NCBI GenBank assembly: GCA_032718565.1
Contig: JAVGVS010000407.1
Span: forward strand, 174,501-238,500
Length of the DNA: 64,000 nucleotides
DNA from: Distichodus sexfasciatus
Lineage: Eukaryota > Chordata > Actinopteri > Characiformes > Distichodontidae
Direction of reading: 5' to 3'
Shown: in pieces, positions 24,701-37,700 of the stretch
Numbering within the stretch: the first letter of the stretch is position 1
Layout: the number at the start of each line of letters is the position of its first letter
Notes under the pieces: generated by a model
Seen by the model: the letters and a program-made list of their open reading frames with translations, nothing else
What the model was told of the DNA's origin: nothing
Databases searched by the model: none
Position numbers and translations under genes: made by a program

Positions 24701-27700
24701 TTGAACAGAAGGAGCAGCTACTCAGGGAATTCCAAGAACAAAAGGAGACGAGCAGGGGGTTCCAGGAGACTTATGACGGTCAGCTGTCTTCCCTGCAAGT
24801 CCAGAGGGATGAACTTCTGGTGCAGCTGCAGAACCAGGCAGAAAAGAACCAGGCCATGTCTGTGCTGCTTGGCCAAAAGACACTTGAGGTGGATTCGGTC
24901 AATGAAGAGTTGCAGAAGCTACAAGCAGAGATGGAGGAGAAGGTGGAAAGTGTACAGCAGCTGGAGAAGGCCAAAGTGGACGCAGAGTCAGAGTTAATGT
25001 GCCTTAAGCAGAACTTAAGCAACCTGGAGGAGGCCTTGAATCAGGCGGCTGTGGAGAAAACTGCCTTGGAAGAACGTCTGCAGACACTAGAGGAGCAGAC
25101 CAAGAGCATGGAGAATGTTTTGGAGGCTGAGCTTGAGAGCTTTGAGGTTGGGACCTGTCACTACGTTTAATATTAAAAGGGTCATGACTCGCAGCAAAGC
25201 ATGCACACAGAAATACAGGGCTTGTGTCCTGTTCCAGCTCAGTTCATTCTTAAAAATGAATTTTGCCTAAAAAAATTATAGCAAAGTTTTATTACTAAGG
25301 ACTAAGAAGTTGTAGTGCTCATTTATGTGTGAAACAAATTTTCAAGGCTTCCAAAGTTGACCACATCCAGTGAGATTTTTCTAATTTTTGCAACATTTTA
25401 ATGAGCTGTTCATTTTCATTGTCTTTAAGCTTGTGATAGATATTTCGTTATATTTCCCCGTTTCTTTTCCTACAGCTCCTGCTTGAGGCAAGGGATGTGG
25501 ACCTCAAACAGATGAAAGAGGCAAAGGAGAAGGCTGAGGAGGAGCTCATGGAGAAGGAGCGAACACTACATGCAGAACTCGGTGTGCTCAGAGGCACTTT
25601 GGACCAGCATCTAAGAGAGCAGGAAGAGGAGAAGAGCCGAATGGAAGAGGAACGTCAGAAGGAGGTAAGCTGTACTAATAAGTTGCCTGATTTCAAGATT
25701 AGTTTGTACCACAAAAAACTGTGAAAATAATCTTGATCTTCCAGGAACAAGACCTGAACCTGCGGCTGGAGAAGGAGCTCTGCACACTGCGAGCCAGCCT
25801 GGAAGAAGAGCAGAAGAAACAGATCATCGTTATTAAACAGGTCAGTATTGCATGCGGTCCCTTTTATTTATCTTGTTCTTAAAGTTATGTGTTGGGGATT
25901 TTAAGTGTTTCTTATCCTTTCGACATCCTGTAGGTGCATGAGCGGGAACACCAGAGGGCTCTCTCCCAGCAGGCAGCCCAGCACCTCGAGGAGCTGAACC
26001 AGCTGAAGGCTGAGCTTTCTGAAGAGCTGCGGGACAGCATGGAGGCTGCACACCAGGCAGAGCTGTCACAAGCCCAGGTATTCATCCAGCGTACCTGCTT
26101 CACCCTCGTTTCCCAGTTCAGTTTTCAGCACCTGTTAAAGCAGGGCAGGTCGAGTCTTAAGAGTGACTGACCGTACATCTGCCCGTACCCAGACTCAGCA
26201 GATTCTGGAGCTGGAGGCGCTGCGCTTGAGCCTGGCCAACATGCACACGGCTCAGCTGGAGCTGTCCCAGGCCAACCTGCAGAAGGAGAAGGAGGCGGCT
26301 CTGAGCGAACTGCAGGCCAGCCTCAGGGAGAAATGGGCTCAGGAGAGCGCCATGCTGCAAACCCGCCAGCAGTTTGAGCTGGAGCGAGTCCGCGAACAGG
26401 GTCAAGAGCAGCAGAGATGTGTCCAACTTCAGCATCAGCAGGAGATCGGTGAGAATGGTGCACAGGTTAACGTTAAACACGCATACTGTAAGTGATCATT
26501 ATGGCCAGCTGATTTATGTGAACAAACTTTTTTTAGAGCAAGTAATTGTTGAGTAGAAGCTAAATGGCAGAATTAGATCATAGCACCCCATAAACCTCCT
26601 GATCTCATCCAGGAAGCCTCTGAAATTTAAAAAAAAGATATGGAGAAATATTTGCGTGTTACAATATCACAACTGATTTTATGAAGCAGTCAAGATTGGT
26701 TCAAATTCCATGTTACAGCAAATTATCCATTTTCCAGAGGTTGTGCGTTCTCATCTCTTCTTGATACTGTGAGAGTTTTCAGAGACCAGGTAGAATGGAA
26801 AAACCCGTTGTATTTCAGGACATGAACTGATTACAACTGCAGACATTTGAGTGTCTTTCTGCTCCCACTTCTCCCCAACAGATGACCTTAAGCTGGAGTG
26901 TGAAAAGCAAATCTCAGCTGCACGGATGTCACTGGAGGAAGAGCAGGCCAATAAACTAGAGGTAAAGTGCTTTAAAGAGCATCAGTTTGTGTGGACTTAG
27001 TAAACTCAAGTATCTTCATATGCAAGTTGTCAAAGTAACTTTGTTCTAATGTCTTCTTTTATCCTCTGTCCAGGAAGCAAAGGCTCAGTGCTTGCAGGAG
27101 GCAGAGAGAGCGCGGTTGGAGCTGCAGAGTAGTTTAGATGAGACCCAGCAGCAGCTCAGCAAGGTCCAGACAGCTCTTACCAAAGCAGAAGCAGGCCTGG
27201 CTGAAACGCAGACCAAGCTGGAAGAGCTTCACAAATTAAAAGAGCAGGAGACAAAACATCTTGAGACGGAGCTGGACCAGGCGTGGGCCGACCGAGATTC
27301 TGCAGCACGTAAGTGTTTGTTTGCAATGTGCTTATGTATGAATGTGAGCAGAATGAAGTGTTGTAGCTCCAATATTATCATCATTACTGTGCTATAATAT
27401 GTAGCATACAGTTTTGGTTCTATTTTGTAATCATTCTGAGGTCCTAAAACTCAGTAATAGTAGTAATTCAGAACTAATATTACTGGTAATTCTATGGACT
27501 GGTGTAATAATCTGTTAGCAAAGATGTGCAGCGTTATGAAGTTAGAAGTTGCTACAGTTACAACGCACATATGATGTATTCATTGCCTTCAGATCCCATT
27601 GAGACATGAAGCTGTTTGTGTTTGTGGCCTTTCTGTTAAGGTGCGGTTGAAGAGCTGGTAGCTAGCCACAAGGTGGTGCTTCATGAGCAACAGACTCGAG

Positions 27701-30700
27701 CCCGAAGCCTAGAAGAAAGAGAGAAACGGCTACAACAGGAGGTACAGACCTCACATCTACCTCCCAGTGTAAAAACTGCATACGTGAAATTAGAAGTTAA
27801 AGATGCAGGTTGTTGATCTGTCTCTGCCCATTTCAGGTTGATCGTCTGCTCTTGGAATTGGAGACGCAGAAGGACAGCTCTGACAAAGAGATCTCTAACC
27901 TCTGGGCTCAGCTGGACAGCATGAGGACCAGCAGACAGGAACTAGGAGGTATGAGAGCCTCATTCTCTGTGAATTGCAAAGATACAGTTTTATTCGTAAA
28001 ATTTTAAAATGGGAGATTTAAAAATGAATTTATTTATTTTGACTCTTAACAGAGCTGAAGGAGCAGCTGTTGGTGCGCTCGTCGCGGGTCGATGACATCG
28101 AGCGTCTGAAGCAGGAGTTCTCGCAGCAGCGGCGGGAGCTGCAGGAGCAGAACGAAGCAGAGCTGGAGAACCTGCGCACCTACTTCGAGCAGCGCCTCCG
28201 CTCCAGCGAGGAGAGCCACCGCGAGGAGATCGCACTGCTGCAGCTGCGTCTTGTTGAGGGAGCCCTGGAGGAGTCCGTCCTCAAAACCGGGGAATCAAGG
28301 TATGACACTTGTGACACACGCAGTGCCTTCTAGGTGAAGTTGAAAGGATTTTACATCATGTGCTGTTTATGGATTGATTTAATTACTTAAGTTGGTGGCG
28401 TAACGGTAGGGTGTTCGCCCCGTGATCAGAAGGTCGCAGGTTTGAATCCAGGGCGGGTAAAGTTACCACTGAGGTACTCATGAGCAAGGTACTGTCCCCA
28501 AGCGCCGCTCCCTGGGTGCCTGTTAGCTGCCCACTGCTCCTTCACGGATGGGTTTAATGCAGAGGTCACATTTGGTTATGGTGCACTGTGTGCTGTGGTG
28601 TGTTCACAATGACAATCACTCGCTGCTTTTTAATTTAATTTCTTTTGTCTATGAGAAGTAGAATAATTCCAGTGTATGAAGGTTAGTGATTATTTAGATC
28701 AAAGCAACAGCTTGGGGACGGACAAAATCGGTTCATTCCAAACTGTAAACTTTTTATTTGCTTTTTACCAACATTCTCTGACTAAAAAACAAAATGTTGA
28801 TCATCAGACATGTTTCATCACGCTTGATCATCTGTTAGAAATTTTTCCAATGTTAGAATTCTTGAATGTGAAAATGTAGTTAGGTGTTTTAAGTCAACCT
28901 GTCCTAGATCATGGTCTGTATTTTCTCCAGCTTCCTCTCTGAAGACAAGGCAGAAGAGGAGAGGGTTGATGCGATGGCAGAGATCACAGAGCAACTGGAA
29001 AAACATCAGGTGACGCTCAGAGTTTGTGTTTAGCAGTCAAACATCAGTGTTAACATGTTTCCAGAGCAGCATCTCTGCACATGCATTACATTGTGCATTT
29101 TGTCAGGCGGAGCTGGACGTGTTGCGGCTGCAGTTGGAGGAGAAGCACCAGCAAGACCTTGAGCAGTTGCGCTGCAGCATGGCTCTGTCCTACAAAGAGG
29201 AGCTGCTGCAGGCCCGGGCTGAGCTCACCGACCGTTATTACAGCGACATCGAACAACTCAACACCAAACATGCGCTGGAGATTGAGCAGCTGCGGGCCAA
29301 GCTCTCAGACAACCACATCAAAGGTGAGAAGTAGTGAAGATCTCCTGCTGGGGTTCCTGCTCAAACTGAAGTAAAACTTCAGATTTTCTGTACTTTCCAT
29401 TGGCATTTTTATTTTTTATGCTTGTTGCTAATGACGGGGACAAAACGGTACCCAGTGCTTCTGACAGGGCAGATGGAGACGTTCTGAGAATTTGGTGTTC
29501 TGTTATATAATAATGAGTAAATAGAAAACTTAAGTTGCTGATCAAAACGAGTGGATTAATATTTTGATATTCTCAAGTTTTACTAATGTAACTTCTGAAC
29601 TCTCAGAGATAACAAAGTTGCGGCTGCAGTCGGCAGCGGATGCGGCACGGCAAGTGGAGGAAGAGCTCCAGGAACGCGGTCGCCTCCAGAACCAGGAACA
29701 CCAGGCCCGTCTGGCCCGGCTGGAATCTGAAGCGGAACGCATACTCAACCTGGAGAAGAGGCTAGCGGAGCTCACACTCCAACATGGCCTAGAGCTGGAG
29801 AGAGCGACCACACAGCACACAGAGGAACTGACGGAGCTGGAGGACCTGGTGAGTCTGTGTGTTGCAGAAACTGCTGCGCTACAGTAAGGCTAAATGGCAA
29901 CCTCAGGTAGAGCATCTTTGATAACTGCAATGTTATGTTGGCATTAGGGCGAAATTGTGGAAAATAGCATTTAGAATTCATTTTTGAAAAATTTGAAAAA
30001 GCTGCTTTCTGCAAAAGATGAATTTGTTACAATTGGAAATTTAGAAATATAGCTTCGCCCTCTCGTTGCTGGACATAAAGGGTAAAAACTATATTGAACG
30101 CATTCTGGAAAAACAGAGAGCCTATTAAGCTACCTTTAAGCCACTCTGCATTTTCCTCCATTAGCTGCAGAAGAACTTTAAGGAGGACCTGCGCTTGCGT
30201 CTGGAGGAGGAGAGGAGTTGCTTTCTTGAGGAGCAGGCCAGGCTTAGGGAGCAGCTCGGAGCCCAGGCCGAGGAGCAGCTGCTCTCCCTGAGAGAGGAGC
30301 TTCAACGAGCAATGGAAGAGAGACGGGAGCTTGAGCAGAAGCTAGCGCAGACCCAGGACCACCTGACCATGGAGCGAGAGCAGCTGCAGAACCTGCAGGC
30401 CAGTTTGGAGAGCGAGGAGAGCCCTCAGCTGGTGGCAGTGAAGCAGAAGCTCCAGGCTCAGTACGACAGTGAGCTCCGGACAGCTAAAAGCACCATGGCG
30501 GCTGAGGTAAAGAAGCTCAACGCCCTGCTGCAGGATCAGGCTGAGAGCAGGCTAAAGGAGGCCCTCTGCAGGTTAGTGTTTGAACTGATACTGCGGGTTT
30601 GACCTAAAAACATATGTAACATTTCTACGTCTTGGAGACTTTTGGATCATTAGAACCAAACATCAAAGTAGGCTTTATTTAAATTAGAGAACTAACTAAA

Positions 30701-33700
30701 CTAATTGTTGATGTGAATTGCTGTATGATTATAATCTTGGTAAATTGGGTAAAATTGTAGGTAAATATGAGTGAGTGATTATTTGTCATTGTGAACACAC
30801 CACAGCACCTCTGCATTTCACCCATCCGTGAAGGAGCAGTGGGCAGCTAGCAAGGGCCGCGCCCGTTGATGACTTCTGATTTAGTCTTTGTGTTTGCAGG
30901 CATCAGGAGGAACAGAGCCAGCTGGAGAAGAAACTCGCCAAGCAGCGAGAGTCTGATCTCGAGGAGCAGAAACAACTGCACATCCGTGAGATGGAGGCTC
31001 AGAAAGCTCTCTTGGAGGAGCACATTTCCAAACTCCAACACTTGGAGAAGGAGAGCGAGGAACTGAAAATGCGACACCAGGACGAGCGCCACTCACTCTC
31101 TGCCAGTCACAAGGCGGCTCTGGAGAAACACCAGGCCGAGCTGGACAAGCTGCAGACGGTTTTCCAGGAGACCAATCTGGCACAGCTTGAGGCTCAAGAG
31201 GCAGAACTCATGGCTCGCCACAAGCAGGATTTGGACGAGCTGGAGAGCAGGATGCTGTGCAACATGGACACCCTGGAGAGCACCTACCTGAAGGAGATCC
31301 AGGCCGTGCAGGAGGAGAAGGAGGCGGGGTTGCGGGAGCTCCAGGCCTCGCTGGAACAAAGGCATGCCAGAGAGATGGAGAGAGCAAGGGAGGAGGAGCA
31401 GTCACAGAGGGAGGAGCTGGCACAGGTCAGGTGCAGCGCCATGGCAACGGAGCTACGCCAAGCCCATCAGGTGAGCAGGCCGGCAGGTTGGAAAAGTGTT
31501 CATTTATTTATTTTAAAAGTATGTTAATTACAAGTAGCTGCAAATGCTGAATATGTTGCTGTCTGTCCTTTAGACAAGTTTTTAAATATGAATTTTTAAC
31601 ACATGAATTTTGTTTTTGGACCTTAACACAATTCATATTTGGCACATTGCAGTGGGGGGGGCGGTTAATGTTGCACATACTCAGACAATTTCTATGAAAT
31701 AAGAGTTTTATGTTTACAATAGTAGAGTTTATTTTATGTATTTTTTTTTTATTTATCTGTGAACCTCTTTGCATTTCTATACAAATATGTAGTGAGTTTA
31801 AAATTTACCACCTGAGAACCCCTCCCCCCGTGACCACTTGCATGTATGAGCGAGCTGTTCCTCCCCCTCTTTCTCACCCCTGATAATTGCAGCTGTGTGT
31901 TCGGCAGTAGAGTGTTATTTTTTGTTGTTGTTGTGGAACATGAACGCCTGTTAAACTGGTCTTGGCTTTGCCGCCATGGCAGTGTGCTGATGTTACCGTA
32001 AACTAGATGTTGGGACGTTGGTGTGTTTCTGGGATGGTTTTTGTGCTGAAATCTTTATTTCTGGTGTTTTTGTGTGTAGGAGGAGATATCTGCATCTCTC
32101 GCCTCTCAAAAAGCTGCTCTGGAAGCGGATCACTGCTCGGCGCTGGAAACCCTACAGCAGCGGGTGCTGGAGGTGGAGAAGCTACACGGCGCCGCCCTGC
32201 AGGAGATCACGGAGATGACGGCAGCAGAGAAGGAGCGCCTGCAGCAGCAGCTGGACACCCTGATCGCTCAGCACCAGCAGCAGCTACAGGTGAGGACGGA
32301 GGATGGAAACGTTTTTCCAGTCAAACTAAAATGAACTTGAATTTAAAGTTATGAATGTGAATAGGAACTGAGAGGAGCGTCTGCCCGGGAGATAGAGGCT
32401 CTGCGCAGGGAGCTGGAAGAAGAAGCATCGCGACAGAGACTTCACTTCCTGGAGGAGGCAGAGCTTCTGAAGTGCCAATCGGAGGAGCAGCAACAGAAAG
32501 CAGTTGCACTTATGAAGGTGAAATTGTTGTTGCTATTTCTTTGTTTTTGACTGTTGCTACTAGTTTCATAAATTTCTCTTTAATGTTGATCATGTATATT
32601 TGATTGACTACATTAAATGTAGGATTTTAAGGGGAATATCATTTTATAAACTACTATAGGCTGGCTTATTTATTTCTTCTTGCTAGGATAGTGCTGATCA
32701 GCAAGCGACTTAGCTCATGCACTATAGGTTAGTTCAGTTTTAGTGGTAATAGGATGAAAGATATTAATGTATCTGCACTTACCTACTCTGTCAGAAGGGA
32801 TTTCTGAATATATCTTTATTAAATAAAGTTTTAGAAAAGTAATAAATTAACATCTGGTCTAATGTGAACACATTGTGTAAAGTGAATGTGCATGAATTGT
32901 ATACTTACAAAAGTAGGGATAATGGGTGGTAGCAGGCCTGGTGGTGGGGGCAGGGAACATCTGGACACAGTGAGGTCTACTTCCAAGCCGGACTTAGCAT
33001 GTGGCTAATCCCCTGTTCATCACTGGGCTGCTGCTGTGATTTACAGATATTTTGCTTTGGTGTTGGTGAATTGAGTTCAGAGAAAAATGAGGCATGAGGG
33101 ACAGCTGGGCTTTACCATCAGCACCACAGGCTTTACCGGGTTTGCATCCTAGTTGGCCATCATCCCAACAGCGCTTTAAAGAGGGGCAGAACTCGTTTCC
33201 CTCCACCTCCTGTGCAGTAATCCTGTGCATGGGGAAATGATGGGCCGCGTGAGACGTGTCTCAATGGGGGATTTGTGTTTGAGTGTATAATGCAAGTTTC
33301 TACATTTGCAGTCTTTGACCTCTGCAGAATAGACAGCAAATGGGTGTAAAACTGAGAATATGCAGAATTGTTTTAGTGCCTAGCTGATGTAGCCGTCCGT
33401 ACTGTATGGGTTTTTAGGAGGATGCCGAACAGGAGAAGTCCATCGCTTTGCAGGAGCAGGAGAAGAGGTTGCATGAAGAGCACCAGCAGACTGAGCTTGG
33501 CTACAAGGACAAAATGAGCCAGCTCACAGCCCAACTTCAGCAGCTTGACACTGTGGTGTCACAGGTGAGACGGAGTCACTCGCATTCTCAGGATCTTTTT
33601 CTTTCTTTTATCGCTGTCCTTTTTGCTTTGTAAGATTGGGATTAAGCATTCTGGAGAGAGAAGTGTATGGATAGTGAAGGAGTTGGAGGTGGGGAGGAAT

Positions 33701-34595
33701 GGATGGAGGGATGCAGGAAGAGGGATGAATGTATAGGTAGTGGGGTAGATAGATAAGGTCTCTTGGGTTTGAAGCTGTGTTGACTGATATTTTGTGCATA
33801 ACATACCTGCAGTATATATTTACCTTGATGCATGTTGGATGCCTGGACATTGATAAACAGAGGAATAAATTTCACTTGTGAGGTTTCATTTGTATGATTT
33901 GTATTACATTCATTTACACTGTCCAAGTATTTGGGGCAGTCCTGAAAATTCACACAAGAAACAACAGGTTGTTGACGCCAGGATGTTGCTCCCGATTGCC
34001 AGCCAAAATATAACCAAAAAAATTGAACCGTGAGGACACCATAAAGGCACATACAAGGCATAAATGTGGAAGCGAGGTTGCTGGAGTCCATTTGAATCAG
34101 TTTGTCATGTAACTGTGTTAAAGCAGTAAGAATAATATCACAGCCTGACAAAAATAACTAAGCAGAAAAAATGAACATTGAAGTAGAGATGATTTTAGAT
34201 ATGCTAACGAAATAAAACAAAGCCATCTGTAAAATCCATCTAGAAATACACGATGCAAGTTTACCAAACGAATTAAGTTTTGTTTTAATGTCAACTTGTA
34301 TTTTAAATGATGACTTCATTAAATAAGTGACATTTTTGCGCTGTACGTAATGGTTTAAATAAAACAAGGAACACTGGAGTTTTGAACTGCGGTGTGTGAG
34401 TGTGTGTGTGTGTGTGTGTGAGTGAGTGTGTGTGTGTGTGAGTGAGTGTGTGTGAGTGAGTGTGTGTGAGTGAGTGTGTGAGTGAGTGTGTGTGAGTGTG
34501 TGTGTGAGTGTGTGAGTGTGTGAGTGTGTGTGTGTGTGAGTGTGTGAGTGTGTGAGTGTGTGAGTGTGTGAGTGTGTGTGTGTGTGAGTGTGTGT

Positions 34596-34634
<39 letters not shown>

Positions 34635-34649
34635 AGTGTGTGTGAGTGT

Positions 34650-34684
<35 letters not shown>

Positions 34685-34742
34685 TGTGTGTGAGTGTGAG
34701 TGTGAGTGTGTGAGAGTGTGTGTGAGTGTGAGTGTGAGTGTG

Positions 34743-34783
<41 letters not shown>

Positions 34784-37700
34784 CAGCTCCAGTAGAAATC
34801 GTGTAGCTCCGCAGCTCCGACGTGTGTAACGGGTTTAAATATGTACGAGTACAGATCACGTAACGCGTCTTTCTGTTCAGTATTTTACGAATGAAAATTG
34901 TGTTCAGTGCGAGCAATCTTCTTTTTACGGGTGTAAATGCAGAAGTACACATACACGTATATATGGCACTATTCTGGCTCCATATTTAAACGCGAGTCTG
35001 TTCTGAGTGCAACCTGTCCGGGAGCCAGAGCGGAAAACACCGCGGAGGAGACGAGCATCCACACACCAAAGCACCTTCACGTTCCTCCCGTAACCGCCCG
35101 CGGGCCGGATGGGGAGTAAAGCGCTCCGTTCAACTGAGGACTGAAGGGTCGGTTTAAAGCGAGCAGAAGACGAGCTAAACTCGAACTAAACTGCAGTAAA
35201 ACGCGATTCCCTCCAGCTGATGGACGTGAAGTGCGTCACTGCGCCGTCTCCCGCCGCGGTGCTCACCAAGACTGTGACGTTACTGCTGCTGTGCACTGTG
35301 ACTTTAAGCGCCCCCACAGGCTCGTTGGGCAATTTGAATCAGTTTATTACAGAGGAGATAAATTTATGGATAACCCGTTGAGTTTTAAAAGCTATTGTTC
35401 CTGTATCAACTCATCAGTAAGAGCCTAATGAAATGAAGAACCAATTCTTAAACTGATTTTTTTTTCTTTTTTTTAAATAGATTTAACCAAAGTAAATCTC
35501 ATGCAAACACACAATAGCATGGTTTACTGTTATGCCAGCTTTAAGCGCTCCCGTTATGTTTCTAAGACTTAATTTCATCTCCGCTTTAGATCAGACATTG
35601 CAGTCTGGGCACATTGGCACACCCAGTCCTATGTGAATCCCCTGCTGATTGATGAGTTTAGTGTTAGGTTTGCTGACTTTATCCTTGCCAAGCTAATTTA
35701 CTGAAGCATACCAACGATGGTCGGCACAATTAAATACAGAATCTGTGAATGAATTTCTTTTGTTTGCTACAATGAAAATGGATGCAATTCAGGCTAGAAA
35801 TCAGATGAATCTGCTTTTTAATTTGTTATTGTGATGCTGTGCTCATTTAAAGGCCTTCTCTGTACTGAAGTATGATGAAGTAGATTGCTTGGTCTAATCA
35901 AGCTTAAGTAGCACTAACATTAGATTAACAAATAATAAACATACAAGTATACCCTTCCCAAGAAAGCAGTTGGAGTCGTTATTAAAAATAGTGTAATACT
36001 ATAATAATGTTAATAATGATTTATTTTCACTCCTAAGTGAAGTAATTGCACTTCGAGTTACAGTCCTATGTTGCGTGACCTGTTTTAGGAAATCTCTTGA
36101 TTTGTGTATATCTTGATGCATGCTCAGACTGAGCCCCAGATCGGCAGTTGCTTTTACTTCAGTATGGCTTAGAGACTTTATATAGTTTGGTGAATTACAC
36201 TTGCTTACTTCTCAAAACACTTGTACCTTCCTCTGGACAAGAGAGACTACCAAATGTTGTCAGTATTTGCTAATCAAAGGCTGTCTTGGCTCTTTAAGTC
36301 TTTTTCTCTCTTTTTCCGCCGCATGATAATTTTTCCTCATCTTTTGTTTCCTGTCAGCTTCGAGCAGAGGTAAACAGCCTGCAAGAGGAGCTGGAGGGTA
36401 AGCGCTCAGAAATGGGCACGTTGGAAACTCTCCTGCAGCGCCGTGAGCGGGAGAGTCAAGAGGGAGCCAATCTGCTTGACATACTGCGCGGCGACCTCAA
36501 AAAGACCACGCAACAGAGGTCAGGGGTCATAATGCTGGTGTTGAGAGTTGGGTTAACAGAACTTAAAGAAATTTTAAAAATGTGCCCTCTATCACTGCTT
36601 AAAATATTTCACGTATGCCTTTTGTCCTGTCTTCTCTCAGGGAAGAGCTACAGTTGGCCCAAGACCAGCTACATCACATCCTCCTGGACATGCTGCAGAT
36701 TATCAAAGGGACAGAGAAGCAGATCACCTCGAGGTTGGGGGCTTGCATAATGAATAATAAATCTGGGGATGACCCCTCCGGCAACCAGATGCCCAGAGGT
36801 GGCGGTGACTCCCAGGAGCCAGGTTCACACTTCTTTCAACCCTTTCATTAATACATTGTCTGTCTTCAAAGCAGTAAGAAACTCTCAGAGGTGCTTTTTG
36901 AGGTGTTGGGCAACTTGTCAAAGGGAATTTGTGTTTGTGTGGAGTGTGCCTTTAAGCCAATCTAAATATTCAGTATTAAATTCTTTTTTTATTATTTATT
37001 TATTTATTTTTTTGTTTAGCCGAGGAGGAGAGTCGTGATCTACTGGGAGAACCAGACTGCACTGTCTTCTCGCCAGCCACTGATGAGGGTCTGGAGATGT
37101 CCCATGGCCTCTGTGAAAGCCTTGTCACAGGATCTGTTGGAGAGGTGGACCTAAAGCAAACTGAGATTGTGCTGTGTACCTGCACGCGACTCCGCTCCTC
37201 TGTTAAGAAACTGCTAAACCTGCTGGTGGAGTCCACCCAGAAGGTACCATACTCCCATATATACATTTTGGAGCAAGATGTGTGTGTTGTGGAATAGTTT
37301 GATGAAAAATTATCTGCAGTTTTTGTTGAACACCATTTAAAAACTTTATGCTGCTTTCATTGAAGTCACTGTTTAACACTGTGCTAAATGTCCCTAAATT
37401 GGATTGCTTCACTAGATTGAACTTTGGTTCAAATTTGGTTGTTAGCATTATTTCAAGTGATTAGGAGATATTTTTAAGCCAGACACTCACTTGTGTGAAT
37501 CTTTCATGCTTTCAAGTATAATACTTACCTGTGTGCATTTCTCTCTCTTGTAGTTGGAGCAGGCCCGTGCTCTGCAAGCTGTGCTGAGCGAGTGCTTTGG
37601 TGAGGGTGAGGAGGCCAGAAACGTCCTTCAGCTGGTCGGGCAGTTGGACGAAGAGGCCAGCGTGAAGTGTCAGCTCCAGCTTAAGCTGCACATGGCTGAT

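Noticed and set aside
31257..31550. 97-codon Gly-rich plus frame
   Set aside because: Alternative frame of pcnt exon 20.
34158..34952. 264-codon minus-strand open frame rich in His-Thr
   Set aside because: Most of it is translated GT/GAGT microsatellite; there is no splice context or family resemblance.
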